Assembly: GCF_016545825.1 (NCBI RefSeq) | Contig: NC_052622.1 | Coordinates: 43,051,263-43,115,262, forward strand | From: Eucalyptus grandis | Taxonomy: Eukaryota > Streptophyta > Magnoliopsida > Myrtales > Myrtaceae | Length of the DNA: 64,000 bases | Reading direction: 5' to 3' | Shown here: positions 50,730 to 64,000 of the stretch, one piece after another | How positions within the stretch are numbered: position 1 is the first letter of the stretch | Layout: every line of letters begins with the position of its first letter | Notes under the pieces: model-generated | Told to the model about the DNA's origin: nothing | The model's input: the letters and a program-made list of their open reading frames with translations, nothing else | The model's database searches: none | Made by a program: the position numbers and the translations under genes

Positions 50730-53667
50730 TTGCTATTAATTATGCTTAACGTCTGTTCCACCGAAACAGCATAAAACCAGGCGAGTAAGCTTCAAGTTGG
50801 AGAGATTCCCAAGAAGACAAGTTTGATCATCCAACTCAAAACTAGTTTGACTCGCATAGTTTAACGTTTAAATTACAACAGGCCACATTGGACTTGCCAC
50901 CTGCTTGAGTAATATCTGCGCATCATAATTCGCGAGAGAGAGAGAGAGAGCATTGACCAGTTATGAGCTCGAGACTAAAGAAACAACTCACTCGTGCTTT
51001 TTCCCCACCTTCCGTGCGGTTCTTGGTATTATTACGTTAACCTCTCCGTGCATGCGTTTTGAGGAAATATGATTCTTTCACCCATCAATGCGCCCTGGAA
51101 ATGACGCCACTCGCAAGGGTAACAAGGTCATCGCGAAAAGGTAAAAACTAGGGTTTATCGATGAATTCTGGAGCCACTAAAAACCCGGTCAAAGAAGGAA
51201 CGTGCAAAGGACAGTTTGAAAAAGGTTTGGATGTAAAAGTTCGCAATATTCTAAATTGCAAAGCCTAAAATTCTGCCGAAACTTAGCCACACATCATCGA
51301 AATCATGACTCAGACGTGCGATACCCTCAAAAAAGAAAAAAATAAGGGCAAAACACTATAGACCTGCTTCTTTGCAATTTACATATGCAAGAGTCCTGTC
51401 CACTAGGGTTTATGCATGTGCGTGTGCATGTACATGCCTCTCGATCATGCATGATGTGCGCCATAGTTTAATGCAGAAGCCAAAGGTGATGACTAGATAT
51501 TAATTGTGCCCTCATTTCTTTAAGCAAGCCTGTTGTCAGTTAAGGCCTTTGACCATCCCACTACATATAAATAATATATATATTTTCCGTGGACATTGTG
51601 ATCATTTATTCTATGTTTACCATGGTTGTATTTAAGAAAGCGCCATTTCGGTCCATGTCCTTTTCTTAGAATAGGGGTTTCTCTTTCTCATCATCTCCCT
51701 CCTGCTCCGCGACTTTGGAGGTCCTTCGAGAAGGTGCTTTCTACATGGGAGACCATATGGTTTTAATTAATTGAGCAAGCGGTCCAATCGTATTTTATTT
51801 TTGGCCATTTTCTGACTTTTTAAATGTGCTTCTATGGTTTATTGTTATAAAAACTATTTGGTGTGAGTCAGGTCGAAATTGATGGCCCCAAAGATGAAAA
51901 TGGTGATAACACCTAGGACTATCAAATGGATGATTTGAGTCAAGTCAAAATTGGTCCGACACAAAATTAATCTATTTAACCTATTTTAACCCATTTATAC
52001 GAAATACAGATTAAGTGACATATACCCAACCCGACCTGTATCCAATCATATCCAACCCAATAATGTACTTTCATTTTTAATCCAACCTATAAATATCCAT
52101 ATTCGCCTAATTAACCCACTTTAAGCACTTCATATGTATTGTTATTTGGATTAAATCACTATTTCGACTATAATATGATGTAGCTAGCAAGTATCACCTA
52201 GGGGGGGGGGTTAAGATGTGATTCTATAAAATCTTGACAATTTAAGACAGAATAGAAAGAGTCAAGAACAAAATTCGAACAAATGTCAGATTCTTGAACA
52301 AAGTTCAGAATCATTTGAGCAGTATAACAAACTTTGAAGCACATTATGAGTGTGCAATAGAATATAGTAATAAACAAGAAGAGTTTAGCGATAAGGGAAA
52401 TTGTATACAAGGTTTATAGTGATTCAGTTTATCAAAAGTTTACATTTACTCTCTCACACTGACAACTTACTGGTTGTATTCCGCTGAACAATCAATGAAA
52501 GTTTACGGTCAAGCTGAGCTGCTTATGCCCAAGCGCTTCTATCCAAAACTAGTGTTGGTTATACCCAAGCCGATAGGGCTTGTTATCTTAAACCAAGCAC
52601 ACACTTATAACACTATCAACACCTCTCAAATGATTATAATTTTAAGCTTATGAAAGACAAGTGTATAAGCTCAAAGTATGCTTAGACTTTGGAATTATAT
52701 ATTCTAGACTTTTTCTCTTACTTGTTCCTCGGCACTTTGGTCTCCTTGTATGCTATTCCGCTTCCAAACTAGCCATTGGACAATCTTCAGAGGATCATCT
52801 TCCAATTTACCCATTTGACAGATTTATATCAAGAAGATTAAATAACCGTTGAGTGACAAAATTGAATCTCCATAAGTGGAGCATCTCCATTTAGAAAGAA
52901 CTCGTCTTGAGATTGATTTTTCAATCGAATAGTATTGAGTCAATCAAATCTTTCTAGGTGTGAAATCCAAACCACATCATTTATGTACATTCTAGATTGA
53001 TCTTGTTTTAGACCTATCATGTTATGGACTTGCTTCGTTCTGAACTTGCGTCAAGATGGGAATGTGAGTAATTCTCTCAATCTTTATCTTCAGTATAAAG
53101 TCTAAACTTAAGTCTAAACCTATTCGTCTGAAGTAAATTCCATAATCTAGACTTGGGTCTGAACATATTCATCCTTAGAGTCTACGTCAGAACATATTTA
53201 GCCTAAAAGTCTGGACTTTATCATAACATAGTCTAAATAAGTTAAGCTTCAACATAATGCCTATCTTCTAGTTCTTTCAAGTATAATCCTTGATAATATC
53301 ATTTACACGTTCTATTAGAATATTATATGCGTTGTGGCTTGTGCGTTTTCACTGGGTTACTCAATCTTTAAAAATGTTAGTAGTATTTGATTATTTCATT
53401 AAATGGAACTTAAGATATTGAAAATGATAATTTATGATGTTCATAGATTGCAATGACAAGAACTAAAATAAGAATATTACATTAAAATAATAATGCCAAG
53501 TACAACCGAAGAAATATATAATCAAAATTATGATTTACATCGAAGTTAACTCGTTTCACAAACTTATGAAGAATATTACATATTATCATCTAGTTGTATT
53601 GTTGTATATTCATACCTTGGCTAAGTGTTTGCCTTACTACTTGGGGATGCTTTCCTTTTGGTTTCAG
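48233..53667. other. 5.4 kb region without a recognised gene
   Basis: It contains the P450 promoter, a T run near 49441-49454, GA microsatellites, and AT-rich DNA. An open frame at 50435-50674 has no family features. 52190-53310 starts with a ten-G run after CACCTA and has repeated wording (GTCTAAAC, GTCTGAAC) that suggests a degenerate repeat element, but no ends or coding domain could be fixed. Confidence 0.5.
50019..50067. repeat. (AG)n microsatellite
   Basis: A nearly perfect AG run of about 48 bases. Shorter GA runs follow at about 50697-50724 and 50933-50950. Confidence 0.95.
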
Positions 53668-54837
53668 CTGTACTTCGGCTCCTTTGGGTGCTCTGCACCA
53701 GACAGACTTAGGATTCCGAGGAAAAACGTTGATACCAATTCGAAACTTGACGTCATGTGGGGATCTGCCGTCGTGAAAACATTGATTTGGGGAGATGATC
53801 CGGACAGAGACTTGATTGAGCCTTTACCTGAGTATGGTGATGGTGCTGTATTATCCCTTCTCCCAATTGATAATCTTGCTGTCCTTCTAAATCCATCTGA
53901 ATCTTATATGAGAGACATTAATTACTGGTATCTGCTATGGAGCTCTTCCTCCTGCCTTCTATCCTTTGGGCCTGTGCGTGCCTATAAAGCTGCACGGGGT
54001 GATCTTGTTTGAGCTTACTTGTGTTTGATGCATTTGCCGGTTTTCTTAGTTGAGGAGAAATGTACTTTCTCATGATTCAAGGATTTCCTCAACTAAGCTC
54101 TCATGCTTTTTCCTGATACCATTGTTTTTAACTCCTGGGGTTCAATTCCAGCATTTACACAGGGTGAACCATTGTAATGGTGAAATGTAAACATGAATTC
54201 TAAGTCCTTCAGCTACAAGAATTAAGTAATGCCTGCAGGGCTTTCTGCAATGGATTATTTGATAGTACCTATCTTTGAAAGAAGAATGATTGTTTAGCAG
54301 AACTATAATCCATACCACCCTTTTGAGAAGGAAACACTATGTCTTGAACAAATGGCAACAGTTCTATTACAAAATTTGCGTGATTATGAAAGAAACCATA
54401 CATTTGGCTTTAGTCTATTCTCTTTTCTTCTTTGATGATTTTCTTAAAATATTTCCTGTTAACTAATAAAAACAGCAGGCTTCAAATTCTACATGAATAA
54501 CTGTGCTTGCGTTGTTAGCGTTGGGATCCGATGTGATTTACAGTGAGGGAGCAGTTAAGGATCTGATGGAGACATTGCTGCAACTTTCAGGAACTCAAAC
54601 AACCAATGCTTTTGCTGGAGAGCTTCGCAATGGTATGCTCTCCTTGTGCGTGTATGTGTTTTGTGAATATGTGCACTGGGCAGGGATTGATGCATCTTCC
54701 ACGTGGCAGATAGTATTCAGGAATACTTCTTGGACGTTGCGATGAAGTACTTCATTGTTGGGCGTACAGATGAGGCACAGTTCCATCCTGATTATTGCAG
54801 CCGGCGAGTGGCAATCTATGTCCTGGTGAAGAAATGA
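53668..54837 (+). pseudogene. truncated METTL21-like methyltransferase copy (3' half only)
   Basis: Three exon-like segments, 53668-53836, 54519-54632 and 54710-54837, join in phase and match the C-terminal half of the plant METTL21-like protein-lysine methyltransferase family. Seen are PDRLRIPRKNVDTN, LIWGDDPDRDLIEPLPEY, the LGSDVIYSEGAVKDL motif (DxxY catalytic-region signature), LLQLSGTQTT, AGELRN, and a C-terminal tail ending QFHPDYCSRRVAIYVLVKK and TGA. The N-terminal half, including the SAM-binding ELGSGxG motif, is absent upstream. In the first segment the TDLPD-type motif expected before RLR is shortened (CSAPDRLR), consistent with loss of about five codons. Splice sites and the stop are preserved, so the copy may be fairly young. 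Exon 1 of an intact-looking family member starts at 63590 on the same strand. Confidence 0.78.
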
Positions 54838-57800
54838 AACTCGATGAAACCGAAAAGGGGTATGACTCGGGGAGATTAGTTGGTTTGATGCAGAGATTAG
54901 TTGGTTTGATGCAGATTAGTTGTCACGTTTCTCATCGATTTAGCAATTAGTACGTCTCAATTTCTAGGAAAAATTCATCCACGTCTCGCAATTTAAAGGT
55001 GGACCAGTAAAGATAGAACATATGTGTCAAGCCAAATCCTCCCTCTTCAGCATAAAAAAGATCTGTGGTTTGAAGGCGTCATACATGAATGATGTTGCTA
55101 CTCTTCGCTGGGTCTTGCCTCGTCAAGGGGTGCGCAGAACATCTTTCTGGAACTCCGATCTCGACAGCTTAGCCCAACCAAAGTCAAGTCATCATCGTTT
55201 CGTCGCTTTTAAGCGCGGAGGAATTGGCTATGTCGTCGATGAAACCAGTTTATAAACCACCTAGGAGTGACGGAGACGAAATTTTGGGAAATACATGAAA
55301 GGAGCTAACTAATTGTGAAAGCAGATATTGCGGGGATTTTTGGGCCCGTATAACTATGGTGAAAGTACTTGCACATCGCACTCAATTCAATCGAAGTTGC
55401 AGCACTACTTTATAATCATGCCGAAAGAACCTGAACATCACATTCAATTCAATCGATTGTCTTATTATCTTTTGTCGTGGTATTGAGATGCAGACGTTAA
55501 CACAACATGAAGTTTAGATTGTTTACTCTTAAAGATCCAAAGAGTGAAAGATAAGAGATGGCAAATTGAACGAGGAGGAGCAGTAGTTCGACGAGCTTTC
55601 ATTTGAATCGCTAGACAAGACGAGTAAATTTTTCGATAATCGTGCATTAATGGAAGTAGGACGTTGCTAAGAAAATGGATATGCGAATGGACAACCGGTG
55701 GAACAAATTTGAGAAACAAATCTTGATAGAAAATTCTCAAATATCAATAAAACGAAAATTCCTACTTAGCCCATTTAATGCTTTGAATAACTCCTCAAAT
55801 ATAAATGTCAGGATGAATCTGGTTCAACTTTGCAAATGTGTACAAATATCGAAACCCAAAGCCCTTTGGAGAAATGCAAATTATGATCGGTAAAAACTCT
55901 TTGCAAATAGACTTTAGGTTCAAGTGTCTAGCCCAAAAAAAAAAAAAATGCAATGGGCTTTAACTATGTTATATATATATATATATATAAGAAAAGAACT
56001 CAAGCTCTTTGCCAGAGCCGATGAAGAGCTACGGCCGTCAATGAGCTAGATCTACTTCCAACGGCCATCAACTGAGATCGTCTAACCTTGAGCAACCTCC
56101 GGTGAGGTCCACACACGACACAAGTGACCGCTGCATGGGTTGCGAGGGTTGCGCAAGACCGAGGGGAGAGGCACTTGAGGTCACGAGACCTAGGTGGCAG
56201 TCTCCCGAGGTCACATGCCCTCACCGGCCACTCGTTGGCCCTTTGCCAGCCAAATCTATCCTCACCAACCACCCTTGTGCAAAGAAGATGAATAGTTACA
56301 AAAAGGGGCAAAATCGAAAAATTAAAGAATCAATGAGGGTAGTTTTGAAAAAAAAATATTTTAATCCTAGTTTTAGCATTCCACAATGCTACTTCGGAAT
56401 GCTAAGTGAAAGTAGCATTGGGCTTTTAGCATTTCTAATACTAGCATTTGGCCAAAAGTTATTTCAAAAAGCTTATCAAATGCTTCGGCATTTGGCCGAT
56501 CCAAAGTACTGTGAAAACAATTTCACCGATTCTTGATACAATAAAAGTCAAATTAGAAACCCACACATGTATTTTAGCCTAATTTAATGAGATTTCAAAG
56601 AATTACCAAATAAGGGAAAAATTTAAAAGTTAGCTAGCATGGTGAAGAGGTGGGGTTGTACAAAAAGAAAAAAAATCATTGACGTAAATGTTTTTAATCA
56701 AGTCCAATATACTTAACTTTTTAAATAAAATTCATTTTTACTTGGTCACAAGATGATCATGATTTTAATTTTTGAATTAACCCGGACCGCCATGACTTGA
56801 GTAGAATTTATTAAAGTTTTAAGTTATACAAATTAGGTATTCAACCATTTATTTTGACAACTGTATTCATTTTGTTTAGTAATGAATATTTTCGTTCACG
56901 TTTGCAAGTGTGAAAAATATTTAATTATGAATTTATTGATCATAGAAATCCAACATTTATTTTGTCTTATGTTAAAGAAGTTTAAACTGTATGTTGTGTA
57001 TTTAAAGAAAAGAGATTTCATATTGATGATGCTTTTAATAATTATCTTTTCTAGTTTCTTTTTTTATTTGATTTATTGTTATTGTTATTGTTATTTATTG
57101 AATCCCACTTGGTATCCAAAAAAACAATCCACAGTTTTCTTAAGGAATTCCCCAGTTTCCTTAAAAGAACTTGTTGTGAGGGCAGCCCCGTCACCCTCTC
57201 ATTTTCATGCTTTTTTTTTTTTTTTGACTCCCATTACTTCCTATTTTTCCGGCTGAATTTAGGATTATATTAGAGGATTTAAAAAGGCCCAAGAAGCACT
57301 AATTTGAAAGGGAAACTCTCGAAAATCTCATTAAGGTGGAATTTTTGAATATGAAGAAAGAAAAAACAAATTAAATACTGAAATATAAATAACCACAAAT
57401 CACTAGTAGCAAAATATAATCACTAACTAAAAAGAAATCATTAATAATAAATTAATAGACGAAAAAAATTACCCATTGATTTGAAATTCATAGATGAAGA
57501 TAAACAATGACCTAAGACATTACAAGATCAATTTTAAGATTACATGAGTCAAAGCTAAAGTTAAAATTAAAAGAAACAACTTTCAATTGAATTACATATA
57601 AAGTTTCTTTTTGTGTTATTGAGTTTCTTTTATTCAGGAACAATATCTCCCGAATTTTTTTCTTTGGCTGGAGAATGATATTCATTTTTTTAAATGTTGT
57701 AACTTAAAACTTTTTAGACCATTTAAATATTCACTAGGTATTTACCTTAAATTATTTTTTATTGGTCAAATGAGTCCCCCATTTTCCATCTTCTAACATA

Positions 57801-58217
57801 TGTGTCTGACGTTGGACAGTCTGTTTTCTGAAATGACAGCACCGATCTCTACTCATTTCCCATGGAACTGCAATCATTAGACACTCCTTGCCCACAACAA
57901 TCTTGGATTACAGAATCCACGAGACGACCGGGCTGGGGCCAGATCACGATGTTCTGTCGGCAAAGTGGTTTCCCCATCAGTTCAGAAAGATTTAAGAATG
58001 TTAAAAATGATCTCTCACTCGTCAACTAATCCCAGTCTCTCTCTCTTTCTCTATTCTACCTAACGGCCAAATTGCACTAAAGAAAGCAAGATCCGACGTT
58101 AGCAAAGAGGCTAAGTTGAACCATCATCATCATCCTTTATTCCTTCCTTCTTTGCTCGCCTCCTTGCTTCGCGCGCCCGACGCTCGCGCGCGCACCTCCA
58201 TCTTTCCAGCCACCACC
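54838..58217. other. intergenic region with repeat-like DNA
   Basis: The open frame at 55022-55255 (77 aa) is not recognised. A TA run lies at about 55970-55989. 56010-56270 is GC-rich with GGCCAC/GTGGCC-type words, followed at 56360-56520 by repeated AGCATT/AATGCT words in both orientations. This looks like one end of a degenerate TIR element, but no boundaries were fixed. 56600-57800 is AT-rich. Confidence 0.45.
54873..54914. repeat. 21-bp tandem duplication
   Basis: AGATTAGTTGGTTTGATGCAG occurs twice in a row just after the methyltransferase fragment's stop codon. The block immediately downstream begins a partial third copy. Confidence 0.85.
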
Positions 58218-62651
<4,434 letters not shown>

Positions 62652-63589
62652 ATCGCTTGCATATGAAGAGGTCGGTACGGTTGCCAGTTCTCGGTAGCGC
62701 ACGAGGCATAGAACGAATGTCATGGAAGCCTATTTCACCAGGACAAATTCTCTTCTCACTCTCTCCTTTCTTTCTCTCATGAATGGGAGATTCTCTTTGC
62801 TGAGCTGCCAATCAAAAATTGAGACTTCTGAAATGTGAGGCTGGGTCTTGCCATCTGAATGCCTTTCAGCACCATAATAAAAAAAAATTCCATCCATATT
62901 TCCAGATATTGATCGTATCATATGAGATTCATGTCTGGGAAGATAAATCAACTACTGTCTTGGACTCTGGGAACAGTTGTTAGATTGAAGTTGACAAACC
63001 ATGCGAGGAAAAAAAGGTCGGTGAAGTTGCATGATAATCAATAGACTGAAGGCGTTTATGAAAACGACAAATAAAAAAAATTGGTAACCAATAACAAAAA
63101 TTTATAAAACGAGAAAAAAAAAAATCTGTTGATAAGTAGCTCAGTTGCAAATTGAAATCCACAAAAAAAAAAAAATCGTATTTTAATTGGGAAAGAGTTA
63201 GCATATAGTTTAGATAAAAAAAATGATGAGTTTCTATAAGAGTTGATACTTTTAGAGTGTTTATAACAAAGGCAAGTAAAGGTAGATGCAAAATAAGAAA
63301 AAAAATTATAATTGTATACTATCACAAAGAGGAAAAAAGAAAAAGAAATGCATGTAAGACAATCTAAATATCTTTTTCTGATTCTGAAAATCGAAATGAA
63401 AAATGAGGGTATCCATGGAGAAAGGAAAAAAAAAATTAGAAATTTCACGAAATTGAACTGCAGTTGTGCTGTGCTAATCACTCAATTAGAACTTTAATAA
63501 TAATAATAATAAAGATTAAGACAAATGAAAGCGGAGACGGAGCGGAAGAGAAGAGACGAAGTGGAAGTAGACGAGGAGCGGCGCTGGCG
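62652..63589. other. intergenic region and methyltransferase promoter
   Basis: AT-rich DNA with many short A runs between 62870 and 63440, then a TAA repeat near 63499-63513 and a GC-richer leader before the next ATG. No exon is recognised. Confidence 0.5.
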
Positions 63590-64000
63590 ATGGCGGCTGC
63601 GAGCGCCGTGCGTACGGAGGAGCCCGGAGAAGACGACGACGACGGCGAAACGGTGGTGGGGCTGGGATCGTACGGCGGGAAGGTGAGGTTGTTGGGCGGC
63701 GGCGCCGGAGGCTGCGACGAGGACGGGGAGGCGGCGGCGGCGGAGACGATGCTGCTGTGGGGGATCCAGCAGCCGACCCTCGCCCGGCCCAACGCCTTCG
63801 TCGCCCAGTCCTCCCTCGCCCTCGCCGTCGAAGCTTGCGGTCACTCCCTCTCCATCCTCCAATCTCCTTGCTCTCTGGTACGGACTCCATATTTTTTTTT
63901 TTTTTTTTGGGGAATTTCGCGAGTTGCCGTCGTTCTCGCGCTAGGGTTTAGCGGAAGCGAAACTCTTCTTTGATCGCTCGATTCGATGATCTTGAGCGAG
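63590..64000 (+). CDS. METTL21-like protein methyltransferase, exon 1 (gene runs off the window)
   Basis: The ATG at 63590 opens 96 codons to a GT donor at 63878; the rest of the gene lies beyond the window. The sequence has an Ala/Asp-rich start, then GLGSYGGKVRLL, and a conserved end (ETMLLWGIQQPTLARPN, AFVAQSSL, CGHSLSILQSPCSL). This is the N-terminal part of the plant METTL21-like lysine methyltransferase family (Arabidopsis At1g08125 type, from memory). The family adds methyl groups to protein lysines using SAM; the substrate of the plant member is not known to me. The truncated 3' copy at 53668-54837 probably derives from this gene, but the matching exons are outside the window, so direct comparison is not possible here. 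Confidence 0.85.

Noticed and set aside
55022..55255. 77-codon open frame
   Set aside because: No recognisable domain, no splice partner and no promoter evidence.
56000..56536. Open frames on both strands over a GC-rich island and AGCATT-rich flank
   Set aside because: The region looks like a degenerate repeat end; the frames have no protein-family features.

Overview
This 64 kb window is nuclear DNA from a flowering plant, most likely a eudicot. Genes are split into several exons by AT-rich GT-AG introns. The encoded families are plant ones: a cuticular ABCG transporter, a seed-type tonoplast aquaporin, a brassinosteroid P450, a plant pectate lyase and DUF789. Intergenic DNA carries many GA/CT microsatellites and short inverted-repeat transposons. 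The species cannot be fixed from sequence alone. No bacterial, organellar, CRISPR or viral features were seen. I built the exon models by hand and checked that reading phase stays continuous across every splice junction.

Layout, left to right: an RPA-interacting protein gene (614-3881, +) converges on an ABCG11-type half transporter (4970-8934, -). A repeat-rich intergenic stretch follows, holding a 1.1 kb foldback Mutator-like element (10889-12009). Next come a DUF789 gene (17957-21997, +), a probable non-autonomous element (about 22733-24107), a calcineurin-like metallophosphoesterase gene (25032-28512, +), a TIP3-type aquaporin locus (29091-30944, -) with two frame breaks, and a 575 bp MITE (31760-32334). 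Then follow a zf-HIT DEAD-box helicase of the RH41 type (33295-35092, +), a possible small ORF (35907-36458, +), an unnamed plant gene with a presequence-like N-terminus (37847-41293, +), a PL1 pectate lyase (42691-44249, +) and a CYP724-type P450 (44971-48232, -). After 5 kb without a recognised gene comes a truncated METTL21-like methyltransferase copy (53668-54837, +). An ADH-like gene (58218-62651, +) with a nonsense codon, a frameshift and an intronic hAT-like MITE follows. The window ends in exon 1 of what looks like the full-length METTL21-like gene (63590 onward, +).

The genes do not form a pathway or cluster. Common themes are surface and wall biology (ABCG11, pectate lyase), hormone synthesis (CYP724) and RNA/DNA housekeeping (RPA-interacting protein, RH41). 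The most notable signals are the broken loci: the aquaporin (two 1-bp losses plus Leu in place of the selectivity-filter Arg), the ADH-like gene, and the 3' fragment of the methyltransferase gene about 9 kb upstream of its apparent parent. Several breaks are one-base differences in or beside short homopolymers, so assembly error must be separated from real decay. I found no convincing novel multi-gene system.
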